From contig NZ_PPTQ01000003.1 in assembly GCF_003340345.1 (NCBI RefSeq), positions 124,001 to 188,000 of the forward strand: DNA of 64,000 nt. Direction: 5' to 3'. The stretch comes from Paraeggerthella hongkongensis. Lineage in GTDB: Bacteria; Actinomycetota; Coriobacteriia; Coriobacteriales; Eggerthellaceae. The notes under the pieces were generated by a model that had not been told where the DNA came from, ran no database searches, and worked only from the letters and a program-made list of their open reading frames with translations. The position numbers and the translations under genes were made by a program. How positions within the stretch are numbered: position 1 is the first letter of the stretch; each line of letters starts with the position of its first letter. Below, in pieces: positions 44,605-55,811 of this stretch.

Positions 44605-45981
44605 ATGGCAATTCAATCTCCCGAGGGAACGCGCGATCTTCTGCCGGACGAGGCGAAGTTCTGGACGCATTTCAAGGCGACGGCGGCGGAGATTTTCGGT
44701 CGCTACGGTTACCTGCCGATCGAAACGCCCATCTTCGAGCAGACGGAGCTGTTCGTGCGCGGCATTGGCGAGGCTACCGACGTGGTGTCCAAGGAGATGT
44801 TCACCGCGATATCCGGCGAGAACCTGAAAAAGCTTCTGGAGGGCGGCAGCGTGAAGGCGAAGAGCCGCTTGTCCATGCGCCCTGAAGGAACCGCCGGCAC
44901 GGTGCGAGCCGTGGTGCAGCACGACTTGGTCCCCCAGGGAGCCGCTCCTGCAAAGCTCATGTACGCCGGTCCGATGTTTCGCGCCGAGCGTCCCCAGAAG
45001 GGACGTCAGCGCCAGTTCAACCAGGTGGGCATCGAGTGCTTGGGCGCCGAGGATCCCAGCGTTGACGCCGAGGGCATCATCATGCTCATGCGGTTCTACG
45101 CCGCGATCGGCATTCCCGTGCGGGCTACTCGCCTGCTGGTGAACTCCATGGGGTGCGAGACGTGCCGTCCGGCGTACCGCGAAGTCGTGAAGGCGTACAT
45201 GGACGCGCATGCCGACGAGCTGTGCGACGAATGCAAGCGCCGTGCGGAAATCAACCCGCTGCGTGCTTTCGATTGCAAAAACCCTGGCTGCGCCGCCGTT
45301 ATGGAGGGTGCTCCGAAGATAACCGAGCATTTGTGCGACGATTGCCGCGAGCACTACCTGTCGGTGAAGACGTACCTCGACGGCGCGGGCTTGTCGTACG
45401 TCGAGGACCCGACACTTGTGCGCGGCTTGGACTACTACACGCGCACGGTGTTCGAGGTTCAGGTGACCGAGGGAATGGGAAGCCAGAACGCCATCGGCGG
45501 AGGCGGCCGTTACGACAAGCTGACCGAGGAAGTCGGCGGCCGTCCGACGCCGGGATTCGGCTGGGCTCTGGGTTACGAGCGGTGCGTGCTGGCGCTCGAG
45601 GCGGCCGGGCATACGTTCCCCAAGGCGCAGCGCTGTGATTTCTTCGTTGCGTGCGTTGATGCGAGCGTACGAGCCGAGGCGTTCTCTTTGGTGCAGGCGT
45701 GCCGCGATGCGGGGCTTGTGGGCGAGATGGACCACCAGCGTCGCAGCCTGAAAAGCCAGTTCAAGCTTGCCGACAAGCTGGGGGCTTCCATGGTTGCCGT
45801 GTTGGGACCCGACGAACTGGCCCGGGGCGAAGTGACGGTTCGCAACATGCAGACGCATCGCGAGCGCGCGATAGAACTGTCCAAGATCAAGGCTCTGCTG
45901 GCTCATTTCGGCGGCGAGCCGTTCGATGGGCGCGCGCCTTCGGTCGATGAGGTGTTCGGCGGTTTGGACGACGCGGAATAG
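44605..45981 (+). CDS. hisS: Histidine--tRNA ligase
   Basis: A 458-residue class II synthetase. Seen: PEGTRDLLPDE (motif 1 side), MFRAERPQKGRQRQFNQ (motif 2), LVRGLDYYTRTVFEV (histidine-A region), GGGGRYDKL and GFGWALGYER (motif 3). The anticodon-binding domain fills the last 95 residues. The insertion domain has five or six cysteines (CETC, CDEC, CDDC), possibly a zinc site, longer than in E. coli HisRS (424 residues). Confidence 0.97.
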   Translation: MAIQSPEGTRDLLPDEAKFWTHFKATAAEIFGRYGYLPIETPIFEQTELFVRGIGEATDVVSKEMFTAISGENLKKLLEGGSVKAKSRLSMRPEGTAGTVRAVVQHDLVPQGAAPAKLMYAGPMFRAERPQKGRQRQFNQVGIECLGAEDPSVDAEGIIMLMRFYAAIGIPVRATRLLVNSMGCETCRPAYREVVKAYMDAHADELCDECKRRAEINPLRAFDCKNPGCAAVMEGAPKITEHLCDDCREHYLSVKTYLDGAGLSYVEDPTLVRGLDYYTRTVFEVQVTEGMGSQNAIGGGGRYDKLTEEVGGRPTPGFGWALGYERCVLALEAAGHTFPKAQRCDFFVACVDASVRAEAFSLVQACRDAGLVGEMDHQRRSLKSQFKLADKLGASMVAVLGPDELARGEVTVRNMQTHRERAIELSKIKALLAHFGGEPFDGRAPSVDEVFGGLDDAE

Positions 45982-46032
45982 ACGCGCTTGCGCGTTCGGG
46001 ACGTTCGGGCGCGCTGTCTGAGGAGGCTTGGA

Positions 46033-46704
46033 ATGGCTGCTGGCAAATGGAGCGGTGTTGCGAAGGGCGCGGGCGCTGCGGCGAAGTTCGTGGCGACCCA
46101 TCGAAGCGAGATCAAGGCGGCAGCTGAAGTTGCCGCAGGGGTAGCTGCCGAGGTGGCGCCCAAGGTTGCTCCGGTTGCCAAGTCGGCTGCGGACAAGGCG
46201 GCCGCAGCAGCCAGGCAGGCCCGGGCAAGCGTCGAGCAGGCTGCGCAGGGAGTTTCCGATGCGCGGACGGAGGCCAAAGGGCAGAAGGAAGAGCAGCGGG
46301 TTCGACGCTCGGCAGTGAAAGACGTGCTCCAGGCGGCTGCGGTAAAGCTGTCGTCGCGAGAGTTTTTGGAATCTTGGGACAAGATGGCGGGCTTCGATCC
46401 GGAAGGCGTGGCCCATTACCTGGAGATTCCGGGGTGCTACGTGATCCTTCGTTGCAAGCACGCCGTGAGGGACGACGACTACTCCTCGTACCACGGCGTG
46501 TACGTAGGGAGCTCGGTCAATCTGGGAGCAAGCATTCGCGAGCACTTGATCGGGTTGGGTAATCCGGACGTGTACGCAGACGTAAAGTATCGTCAGCCCG
46601 TTTACATTTTGGCGTTTACCCAGGCCGAAGGGATCGAGGAGAACCGAAAAGGCCTGGTCGACTTGCTGGGCGCGGACGAGTCGTACAACAAGCCGAAAGC
46701 GTGA
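46033..46704 (+). CDS. GIY-YIG-like domain protein with Ala-rich coiled-coil N-terminus
   Basis: A 223-residue protein. Residues 1-85 are Ala/Val/Lys/Glu-rich and helical, followed by a charged helix. Residues 128-215 look like a GIY-YIG nuclease fold: PGCYVILRCKH, YHGVYVGSSVNLGASIREHL, VYILAFTQAEGIEENRKGLVD. The first two core motifs appear as GCYVI and GVYVGSS. The typical catalytic Arg may be the one in SIREH; the terminal Glu is in IEEN. AGGAGG precedes the ATG. Function unknown. Confidence 0.7.
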   Translation: MAAGKWSGVAKGAGAAAKFVATHRSEIKAAAEVAAGVAAEVAPKVAPVAKSAADKAAAAARQARASVEQAAQGVSDARTEAKGQKEEQRVRRSAVKDVLQAAAVKLSSREFLESWDKMAGFDPEGVAHYLEIPGCYVILRCKHAVRDDDYSSYHGVYVGSSVNLGASIREHLIGLGNPDVYADVKYRQPVYILAFTQAEGIEENRKGLVDLLGADESYNKPKA

Positions 46705-46752
46705 CGGCGCGGTAGCGTCCCGCATGCGCCGCGAGTGCCTTGCGCTCGCGGC

Positions 46753-46844
46753 TGGCCCCTTGCGCTCGCGATGTTGCGTCCCGCGCATGGCTGGCCCTGC
46801 ACATGGCGGGCTCTTGCGCGCGGTTGGCCCCTTGCGCTCGCGAT
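46753..46844. repeat. Direct repeat pair in a gene-poor region
   Basis: TGGCCCCTTGCGCTCGCGAT occurs at 46753-46772 and again at 46825-46844; TTGCGCTCGCG occurs a third time just before, around 46740-46750. The 46705-47431 stretch holds no convincing gene; base composition is uneven and several short frames are open by chance. Confidence 0.6.
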
Positions 46845-47431
46845 TCCGGCGTTCTTGGCAGGTTTTGACGGTTTGAGGTCGTCCGAGACGCCCCTTCCCG
46901 AACACGCGAAAAATCGAGCTACGTTTCCCCAGGTGAAATGCCATCTCCGATGAGAACAACATGCAAAGCGACATCAAGAGCCCGTCGCTACGACATCAAA
47001 CCGCAAGAAACTGCCATGCAAAGCGGTTTTTCGCGCGCAACCCCTTGTCTGCAGGGGCACGAGCAGGGTGTCGGGCCTGTGGGCGCGTGGCGCCAATGCG
47101 GCGATCGTCGGCGATGCGCGGAAGGCGGCCGGAGCGTGACGGCCCTCGTTGATGGCGCAGCGTCGTTGACGCGGTTCGTCCGATAGGGGACTGCCGGGTT
47201 GAAGCTTTCGGCGAGGCTGCCCGCTTGCGGCGTTCCTTGCACGGCCTGATTCGTCTCGCGTTCGCGCGATGCAGTGCGGCCGCGACGTTCGCGTTCGACC
47301 GCAGGTTGCGGCAGCTGCGCCTGGGCAGCGGGATGAACCGCATGTTGGCGGATGCGGCGTCCTGGCGGGTTGTTCGCGCGCATTTTGCATGAAAAGACGC
47401 GATCAGGGGTTTGTTTTCCCTCGTTTGCCAG

Positions 47432-47437
47432 TACAAT
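47432..47437 (+). promoter_or_regulatory. -10 element of aspS
   Basis: TACAAT, 79 bases before ATG 47517. A TTTGTT about 17 bases up is a weak -35. Confidence 0.5.
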
Positions 47438-47516
47438 GACTAGGTTTGAGTAACGTCTGCTGTAACTACGAACGGCAGATGCAGATAGCAGTGCCAAGGA
47501 GCAAGGAACCATCATC

Positions 47517-49295
<1,779 letters not shown>

Positions 49296-49364
49296 GGGCG
49301 CGTAATCTCTCATCTTGTCGGGAGCTCGCTGCGCAAAGGCGAGCTTTCGATTGGCGGGAGCAAG

Positions 49365-49407
49365 GCGGGGGAGCGGGGTCATCGACTCTGCTCCCCCGCT
49401 TCATTTA
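49365..49407 (+). terminator. Terminator after aspS
   Basis: GCGGGGGAGC (49365-49374) and GCTCCCCCGC (49390-49399) form a perfect 10-bp stem with a 15-base loop, followed by TTCATTT. Confidence 0.75.
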
Positions 49408-49478
49408 AGCTTGCAACGGGTCTGTGTGCTTTTGGTTGCTTCAAATAAGTCGGTTGGCTTGGATTTTGCGAGATCGTA

Positions 49479-49484
49479 TATACT
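49479..49484 (+). promoter_or_regulatory. -10 element of the SRP RNA gene
   Basis: TATACT about 30 bases before the SRP RNA outer stem. TTGGCT at 49454-49459 is a possible -35, with a slightly long spacer. Confidence 0.5.
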
Positions 49485-49513
49485 AATGCCTCGCATGCGC
49501 GAGCATGTTCGAG

Positions 49514-49621
49514 AATATCTCGGATGGGCCGGGGCGGCGCCATGTTCCGAACCTGGTCAGGTCCGGGAGGAAGCAGCCATAAGGGACCGCTGACGAGCGC
49601 CCCTGCCTATCCGGGATATTC
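49514..49621 (+). ncRNA. ffs: Signal recognition particle RNA, small bacterial type
   Basis: The conserved domain IV is plain: GTTCCGAACCTGGTCAGG, then the GGAGG asymmetric loop and AAGCAGCC. The outer ends pair (49516-49525 with 49609-49618) to close a hairpin of about 105 bases. It binds Ffh to target membrane proteins. Exact ends are estimated from the pairing; a T-rich stretch follows. Confidence 0.9.
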
Positions 49622-49713
49622 TTTTATCTTGACGGCTTGCGGCCGACGGGTTGGCCTGCCTTTCCAGCCGACCGGGCGCGACTGCAGTTTCGAGTGCGCT
49701 TCGAGGAAACCCC

Positions 49714-50376
49714 ATGGAAATCATCCAGTTCTTCATTGACTTGCTGCAAGACCCTCGCGGCTTCATTGCCGAATGGATTGCCGCGTTCGGCATGGGCGCG
49801 TACATCCCCATCTTCTTGATCATCTTCATCGAGACCGGCGTGGTTATCATGCCGTTTCTGCCCGGTGATTCGCTCCTGTTCACGGCGGGTTTGTTCGCGG
49901 CCGACGGCGGCGGCTTGAACTTGGCGCTGCTGCTTCCGGTGGTGTGGGTGGCGGCGATCTTGGGCGATTCGTGCAACTATTGGATCGGTCGCGAATTCGG
50001 CAAGCACATCATCGATTCCGGGCGCGTCAAGTCGATGACGCCCGAGCGCATCGAGAAAACCGAAGGCCTTATTAACAAGTACGGCCCGCTGGCGATCTTC
50101 CTGGGTCGTTTCTTCCCGTTCATCCGCACGTTCGTGCCGTTCTTTGCAGGTTTCGGGCACATGCACTACCGCAAATTCTTGCTGTTCAACATCATCGGCG
50201 GTATTACGTGGTCCACCGTCTTCGTGCTGCTGGGCTACTTCTTCGGCGGCATCCCGGTGGTGCAGGAGCATTTCGAGCTGGTGATCGTTGGAATTGTGGC
50301 CATTTCCCTTATACCGGCCGTAGCGGGCGCGATCAAGGCGAAACTGAGCTCCTCCAAGGCGAAGGCTGGGAAATAG
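49714..50376 (+). CDS. DedA-family membrane protein
   Basis: A 220-residue protein with the VTT/DedA fold: IETGVVIMPFLPGDSLLF, GDSCNYWIGREFGK and FLGRFFPFIRTFVPFFAGFG. DedA proteins are undecaprenyl phosphate or lipid flippases and help maintain membrane potential. ATG 49714 is 93 bases after the SRP RNA with GAGGAAA in front. Confidence 0.93.
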   Translation: MEIIQFFIDLLQDPRGFIAEWIAAFGMGAYIPIFLIIFIETGVVIMPFLPGDSLLFTAGLFAADGGGLNLALLLPVVWVAAILGDSCNYWIGREFGKHIIDSGRVKSMTPERIEKTEGLINKYGPLAIFLGRFFPFIRTFVPFFAGFGHMHYRKFLLFNIIGGITWSTVFVLLGYFFGGIPVVQEHFELVIVGIVAISLIPAVAGAIKAKLSSSKAKAGK

Positions 50377-50457
50377 CCCGATCGTAGCATTGTGACGCTG
50401 CCCCTGCTGATGCTGTGGTGGCGCGCTGCGGCGGCTGCGCGGAAAGCGCGCTTCTTC

Positions 50458-50463
50458 TATAAT
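50458..50463 (+). promoter_or_regulatory. -10 element of dnaX
   Basis: A consensus TATAAT lies 94 bases before ATG 50558. Confidence 0.55.
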
Positions 50464-50557
50464 GGGCAAGAACGCAGAAAACGCGGGTGCATGCCAGTGC
50501 AGGGCGCCCGCGTTCGCATAACCACGGATGCATACGGGAAAGCGGGAGCCGCGCGCT

Positions 50558-52744
50558 ATGGCAGAGGCATTGTACAGAAAATACCGGCCGCAGATATTCG
50601 AAGACGTCGTTGGCCAGGAGCATATCGAACGCACTATCAAAAACGCGATCGAGCAGGATAAGGTAAGTCACGCGTACCTGTTCACCGGCCCGCGCGGCAC
50701 CGGCAAAACCACTACGGCGCGCTTGCTTGCCAAGGCGCTTCTGTGCGAGCACGGCCCTACGTCCGAGCCTGACGGAACGTGCGATGATTGCGTGATGATT
50801 GCCAACGGCGAGCATCCCGACGTGTACGAATTGGACGCCGCAAGTCGCACGGGCGTGGAGAATGTGCGCGAGGAGATCATCGGTCGCGTTCAGTTCGCTC
50901 CTACGCGCGGTCGGTACAAGATCTACATCATCGACGAGGTTCACATGCTGTCGACGGCGGCGTTCAACGCGCTGCTCAAGACGCTTGAAGAGCCGCCGAG
51001 CCACGTGGTGTTCGTGCTGGCTACCACCGATCCCCAGAAGGTTCCCGAAACCATCCACTCGCGCTGCCAGCGTTTCGATTTCCGCCGCATTTCGGCTGAG
51101 TCCATCGTGTCGCGACTGGGCGCCATCTGCGTGTCCGAGGACGTGGAGTTCGAGGGCGAGGCGCTTGACCTGATCGCCCATCGCGCTGAAGGCGGCATGC
51201 GCAACGCGCTGACCTCGCTTGAGCAGCTTATCGCGTTCGGCGAGGGCAAGGTTACGCTCGAGGTGGCCGAGCGCATGCTGGGCGGGGTGGATACGAACGA
51301 TCTGGCCGAGATCATGCAGGCCATTGGCAAGCGCGATGTGGCCACGTGCTTTCGCTGGACGGCGGAGTTCGTGGAAACGGGAGCCGATCTGGCTCAGTTC
51401 ACGCGCGATTTGGCCGAGCACGTCCGCAATCTGTACGTCATGTCGCTGACCGATGCCGACGTTGCCTTGGAAGTGGGCGATACCGAGCGGCGCGAACTGG
51501 TGAGCGAACTGCCGCTGTTCGGGGCGGATCGTCTGTCGCGTCTGCTCGGCGTGCTGGGCGACTTGTCTGCCGAATTGAAAACGTCGACGAATCCGCGCTT
51601 GTCGTTCGAGATTGCGCTCACGCGCATGGTTCGTCCCGATTCGGATTTGACGCTCGAGGCGCTTGCCGAGCGCATCGAAGCGCTGGAAAGCGGGCATTCG
51701 GCCGTTGCCCACGTGACGTCGGCGGCGGCTCCGGCGGCCGTTCCTGCGGCGGCCCCGGGATCTGCGCCTGTCGCCCAGCCTGCCCAGCCCGTTCAGCCTG
51801 TTCAGGTTTCGCAACCTGCCCAGCCCGTTGCGGCTGTTCACGCTGCGCCCCAGCCTGCACCCGCTGCCCAGCCTGCGCCTGTGTCGCAGAGCCCGGCGCC
51901 CGCGGCCGCTCCGTCCGCGACCGCCTCTCCGGCTTCTGCTGCTCCTGCGGCTTCCGCTTCCGCCGCGGTTGTCCAGGCGGATCCTGGCGCACTGGCGGCG
52001 GCTTCGGGCCAAGTTGCCGACAGTCTGCAAAACCCTGCGGCTCTCCAGCGCGTTTGGCAGGCTGTTCTTGCTACGCTCAAGAAGAACAAGGCCGCTTACG
52101 GCGTTTTGTTCCTTAACACGAAGGCCGTGTACGATGCGGGCAAGCGCATCCTCTTGATCGAATTCCCTGCGGAAAACGCCTTCGCGTTCAAGGCTGTGCA
52201 GAAGCAAGATGTCCAAGATGCCGTGTCCGCCGCATTGGCTCAGGCGTGCGGTTCCGCGGTGCCGTTCGCGTATTCGCAGGCCGGTGCAAGCGCCCCCGCG
52301 TCTCCGGCTGCTGCTTCCGCTGCTCGACCCGCTTCGGCGGTCTCCGCATCTCCTGCGGCCTCTGCCGCGCCTCGTGCGCAGGCGGCCGCATCCCACGCGC
52401 AGGCTCCGGTCGCTTCGACGTCTCGTCCGCAGCCCCAGCCCCAGCCCCAGCCGCAGCCGTCTGCGGCGATGCCGGCCTACGATGTTCCTCCGTACGAGGA
52501 CGAGCAGGTGCCCTACGACGACTTCGACGTTCCTGCGCCTGCGATGCCCGATGCTTCGCCGGTGCCTGCCGCGCAGCCGGCTCGGATGCCGCAGCCTCAG
52601 AGCGCGCCCGCTTCCATCCCGGCTTCGGCACCTGCTTCAACCCCTGCGACCGTGCAGAGCTCTCCCGCCGACCCCAGCGACCTGCAAGCCATTCTTGCCG
52701 CCGGTTTTGGAGCTGGCGTGGTTGTGGAAGAAGTGAAAGAATAG
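50558..52744 (+). CDS. dnaX: DNA polymerase III subunit gamma/tau
   Basis: A 728-residue clamp-loader subunit. AAA+ core: YRKYRPQIFEDVVGQEHI, Walker A GPRGTGKTTTARLL (near residue 45), zinc site (CDDC and neighbours), Walker B YIIDEVHMLS and sensor LATTDPQKVPETI. Residues about 370-500 and 580-690 are Ala/Pro/Gln-rich linkers around a tau-like domain (500-575, LQRVWQAVLATLKKNKAAYG). No clear slippery site for frameshifting is seen. The low-complexity DNA explains the many open frames here. Confidence 0.96.
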   Translation: MAEALYRKYRPQIFEDVVGQEHIERTIKNAIEQDKVSHAYLFTGPRGTGKTTTARLLAKALLCEHGPTSEPDGTCDDCVMIANGEHPDVYELDAASRTGVENVREEIIGRVQFAPTRGRYKIYIIDEVHMLSTAAFNALLKTLEEPPSHVVFVLATTDPQKVPETIHSRCQRFDFRRISAESIVSRLGAICVSEDVEFEGEALDLIAHRAEGGMRNALTSLEQLIAFGEGKVTLEVAERMLGGVDTNDLAEIMQAIGKRDVATCFRWTAEFVETGADLAQFTRDLAEHVRNLYVMSLTDADVALEVGDTERRELVSELPLFGADRLSRLLGVLGDLSAELKTSTNPRLSFEIALTRMVRPDSDLTLEALAERIEALESGHSAVAHVTSAAAPAAVPAAAPGSAPVAQPAQPVQPVQVSQPAQPVAAVHAAPQPAPAAQPAPVSQSPAPAAAPSATASPASAAPAASASAAVVQADPGALAAASGQVADSLQNPAALQRVWQAVLATLKKNKAAYGVLFLNTKAVYDAGKRILLIEFPAENAFAFKAVQKQDVQDAVSAALAQACGSAVPFAYSQAGASAPASPAAASAARPASAVSASPAASAAPRAQAAASHAQAPVASTSRPQPQPQPQPQPSAAMPAYDVPPYEDEQVPYDDFDVPAPAMPDASPVPAAQPARMPQPQSAPASIPASAPASTPATVQSSPADPSDLQAILAAGFGAGVVVEEVKE

Positions 52745-52823
52745 GAATCCGCGCCGTTCGAGGTTCGGTTGATGTGCCGGACCGGTCGATCGCGTGCTAA
52801 CGAACCTGAAAGGAAACCGTACT

Positions 52824-53132
52824 ATGGATATGAAGAAGATGATGAAGCAGGCTCAGAAAATGCAGATGGAGCTTGCTCGCGCGCAGGAAGAAATCAAGGA
52901 CATGACGTTCGAGGCTACGGCTGGCGGCGGCATGGTCAAGGTTGTTGCGACGGGCGACATGGCCATCAGCAGCATCACGATCGATCCCGAGGCCGTTGAC
53001 CCCGAGGACGTGGAAATGCTTCAGGATATGGTGACGGCTGCTGTCAACGAGGCGCTTCGCGGCGTGTCCGACATGAGCGCCACGCGTCTGAACGCCGCGA
53101 CGGGCGGCATGAGCATCCCGGGCCTCATGTAG
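52824..53132 (+). CDS. YbaB/EbfC-family nucleoid-associated protein
   Basis: A 102-residue protein with the family plan: Met/Gln-rich N-terminal helix ([20 protein letters not shown]), then [16 protein letters not shown] and the [20 protein letters not shown] helix. It usually lies between dnaX and recR, as here. RBS AAAGGAAA. Confidence 0.95.
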   Translation: MDMKKMMKQAQKMQMELARAQEEIKDMTFEATAGGGMVKVVATGDMAISSITIDPEAVDPEDVEMLQDMVTAAVNEALRGVSDMSATRLNAATGGMSIPGLM

Positions 53133-53154
53133 ATCAGGCGAAGGGGAATTTGTC

Positions 53155-53751
53155 ATGCACGCAGCGCCGTCTATCCAGAAACTGCTCGATGAGCTGGAGC
53201 GCTTGCCTGGAGTTGGTCCGAAATCCGCCCAGCGCATAGCGTACTGGATACTAAATGCCGACAAGGCGACGGCGCTGCGTCTTTCCGAAGCTATTGCCGA
53301 GGTGAAAGACCAGGTTTGCTTCTGCAAACGCTGTTTCAACTACGCCGAGGACGATCTGTGCGAGATATGCCGCTCGTCCAAGCGCGATGCGAGCACGATC
53401 TGCGTGGTAAGCGAGCCGCGCGATATTCCTCCCATCGAACGAACGACCGTCTATTCCGGGGTCTACCACGTGCTGGGGGGCGCGCTTTCTCCTATGGAGG
53501 GCATCGGGCCGGATAATCTGCGCATCGCCGAGCTTATGAAGCGCTTGGCAAGCGACGAGGTCCAAGAGGTTGTGTTGGCGACGAATCCCAACGTGGAAGG
53601 CGAGACCACGGCTGCGTACCTCGCGCGCCTTATCAAGCCGCTGGGAATTCGCGTTACGCGCCCTGCAAGCGGCTTGCCCGTAGGCGGCGATTTGGAGTTT
53701 GCCGACGAAGTTACGCTTGGTCGCGCCATCGAGGCTCGCAGGCCGTTGTAG
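53155..53751 (+). CDS. recR: Recombination protein RecR
   Basis: A 198-residue RecF-pathway clamp: helix-hairpin-helix ([19 protein letters not shown]), zinc finger CKRC-x8-CEIC, Toprim domain ([29 protein letters not shown]) and C-terminal Walker-B-like region. It is 23 bases after ybaB. Confidence 0.97.
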   Translation: MHAAPSIQKLLDELERLPGVGPKSAQRIAYWILNADKATALRLSEAIAEVKDQVCFCKRCFNYAEDDLCEICRSSKRDASTICVVSEPRDIPPIERTTVYSGVYHVLGGALSPMEGIGPDNLRIAELMKRLASDEVQEVVLATNPNVEGETTAAYLARLIKPLGIRVTRPASGLPVGGDLEFADEVTLGRAIEARRPL

Positions 53752-53809
53752 CAGGCGCAGCGAGCGTCCGTGCGTGACGGCCGATGCCCGCGGGGGCGTT
53801 TTCGGGCAT

Positions 53810-53832
53810 AAAAAAGGGGACGTCTCCGTCCC
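53810..53832 (-). terminator. Terminator for the minus-strand LuxR gene
   Basis: GGGACG-TCTC-CGTCCC (53817-53832) with six A on its left side. Read on the minus strand this is a 6-bp stem followed by a T-run, facing the gene that ends at 54093. Confidence 0.6.
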
Positions 53833-53844
53833 AAAGATAAGAAG

Positions 53845-53884
53845 AAGGGTTCTGCCCCCTCCAAAAAACAGAACCCTTTTCTTT
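53845..53884 (+). terminator. Terminator after recR
   Basis: AAGGGTTCTG (53845-53854) and CAGAACCCTT (53869-53878) pair perfectly, with a TTCTTT tail on the plus strand. Together with the hairpin at 53810 it separates convergent genes. The rest of 53885-54092 is empty apart from AT-rich DNA. Confidence 0.85.
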
Positions 53885-54092
53885 ATCGAAGCATCAAGCT
53901 TCTGTAAAGCAGGTTGTAGTATACCACCGATCTCCACGAAATCACAACATGTTTTTTCGGCGAATAGCAAAGGGCTATATTGACCTGGGGAAATACTTGC
54001 TCAGAAAAGCTTAATATTCCAAAGCGTTTCCTTCTTGAAGCGGTCTCTGGAGCGTTTTCGCGGCCTTCGCGCGTTACGTTGCAAAGCGGTTT

Positions 54093-55553
54093 TTAGGCGC
54101 GATCCTTTGTGAGCTTCAGTATGTCTTCGCGAGACGACACCTCTAACTTACGGTAAATATTATGAATGTGCGTTCGGGCGGTGTTGGGAGAGACGAACAG
54201 CACGTCTGCGATATAAGCCCCGCTGTGTCCTTCGGCAAGATACGAAAGGATCTCTTGCTCGCGGGCTGTCAGATTGTACGTTTCGGCCAGTTGGGCGCAG
54301 CGCACGGATGCGGGAGTGGGGCCGGCGTTCGATTGTCCTGTAGGTTCGACGCGGTCGTTTTCGTCGCTTGAGGTCCATTGCGTTTCGCGCTGGTATCGAA
54401 TATGCGACGAGAAGACCATCGCGAATGCGTACAGCGTAGTAATTATCGTCACTACGATAGGGGTTACGTGGTCGCCCATCACGGTGGCAAACGCTTGGCC
54501 CGTGAACGACGCGGCTGCAAAGAGGAAAACCGCAAGCGAGAAGACCGCGTCAGATGGGAATTCGCCCGCATTGGCTATGGCGCACAGTGTTGCAAGGGTG
54601 AGTATGGCCGCTAATGCGTAGAGGGCATACGTGAGGTACGTTGCCAGCTGTTCTCCCTGGCCTACGGTAGCCGTGATGCTGGTGACGGCTAAGAGCAGCA
54701 TGGCCATAAGCGGAAGAAACGTTTGATGCATACCGCCGCGCAGCGATAGCCGCCTTTTTCTTAGCAATGCATATGCCAGAAGAATTGTTGCATCGAGTGC
54801 AAGCATGGCTAGGTAGGCGTCCTGGCTTTGGTTGAACGACGTGCGCATTACCGCCATAACGAAAGCGAATACGATCAGGCCAAGGCCTGGAGCTGCAAGG
54901 ACATCAACAAGGGATGCGGCGATTGCGCGCGGTTCGCCAGTCGACCGGCGTTTCGCCTTTTTGCAAGAGGGGACGGTTGCGCCAAGCGCCAACGGTACGA
55001 TGACTGCTGTTATTGAAGCCAGTACGAACAGCGCGGTTACGCCAGCCAGCGGTAGAATGCTGTAAAGGTGGCATAAGAGCGCCGAGAGGATGCTAGCGAG
55101 AGAAACTATTTCGAGGGCGCGTTTGATCTTGAATCGAGTACACACGCGGCCCCAGGCAAGCACTAAGCACGTGTCTGCTAGTGCCGTGGTGAAAGCGAGT
55201 GCCACCACCGAGGTTGTTCCGAAGCTGCCGGACCAGGCGAAAAGAGCATACGTAAGCGAGCAGCAGAGGTAGATTGCCCCTCCGAACGAACTGAGCATCA
55301 CGTAGGGAACGCGTTTTCCGGCAAGGGTGAGCCCAAGGAACAGGGCCCCTAAAACGGTCGCGCACAGAAGCGTGGTCTCGGCGAAGGTTCCTATGAAGGA
55401 CCCGGCGTGCTCGAACCTCAAAAACGATATGACGGCACCTGAGTAGATTAGAAGCGTTGAAAACAAGCAGCCTAATCCTACGACCAAGGCGATTGCGGTC
55501 ATTGGCGACTCGTTGGAAGTTCTTGGTTTCTGGTTGTCGCATGCCTTGGCCAT
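54093..55553 (-). CDS. LuxR-family regulator with a 12-helix membrane domain
   Basis: A 486-residue protein. Residues 15-395 contain about twelve hydrophobic helices. A Ser/Asp-rich linker and a C-terminal LuxR helix-turn-helix follow (YNLTAREQEILSYLAEGHSG, residues 415-480, with SPNTARTHIHNIYRKLEV). Regulators of this build are expanded in Eggerthellaceae and are often divergent from reductase genes, as here. The membrane part likely senses a small molecule. Start follows AGGAGG. Confidence 0.92.
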   Translation of the reverse strand: MAKACDNQKPRTSNESPMTAIALVVGLGCLFSTLLIYSGAVISFLRFEHAGSFIGTFAETTLLCATVLGALFLGLTLAGKRVPYVMLSSFGGAIYLCCSLTYALFAWSGSFGTTSVVALAFTTALADTCLVLAWGRVCTRFKIKRALEIVSLASILSALLCHLYSILPLAGVTALFVLASITAVIVPLALGATVPSCKKAKRRSTGEPRAIAASLVDVLAAPGLGLIVFAFVMAVMRTSFNQSQDAYLAMLALDATILLAYALLRKRRLSLRGGMHQTFLPLMAMLLLAVTSITATVGQGEQLATYLTYALYALAAILTLATLCAIANAGEFPSDAVFSLAVFLFAAASFTGQAFATVMGDHVTPIVVTIITTLYAFAMVFSSHIRYQRETQWTSSDENDRVEPTGQSNAGPTPASVRCAQLAETYNLTAREQEILSYLAEGHSGAYIADVLFVSPNTARTHIHNIYRKLEVSSREDILKLTKDRA

Positions 55554-55585
55554 GCGGTTCCTCCTGGCTGCTTGGGGCAGGCTGT

Positions 55586-55614
55586 ATTATAGCATCGCTA
55601 TGTCTCTTCGTTAA
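55586..55614 (-). promoter_or_regulatory. Promoter of the LuxR regulator gene
   Basis: On the minus strand TTAACG, a 17-base spacer and TATAAT (complement of 55586-55591) stand about 33 bases before the start codon. It faces away from the flavoprotein gene. Confidence 0.6.
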
Positions 55615-55811
55615 TCAAAATGCTTGTTTGATCTGCTGAAACGCATGAGATTGAGAACATCTACGTAAAAACGTTGAGCGCCTTTGCCTTCGCTGAAGGC
55701 GAAATCAACGGTTCGTCGGATAGCGCCAAACCGGTCTTCTGGTCAGGATGGAGCATGTTGAAGCCAACGCAGTGCACGTTGGGAGTTGGAGTGCGAAGGA
55801 GAGGGAGAGCG

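Noticed and set aside
44410-46977. Minus-strand open frame of 855 codons opposite hisS
   Set aside because: Composition is that of an antisense shadow, and the plus strand carries unmistakable genes.
51690-52740. Apparent repeats in the second half of dnaX
   Set aside because: They come from Ala/Pro/Gln low-complexity linkers in the protein, not from a DNA repeat element.
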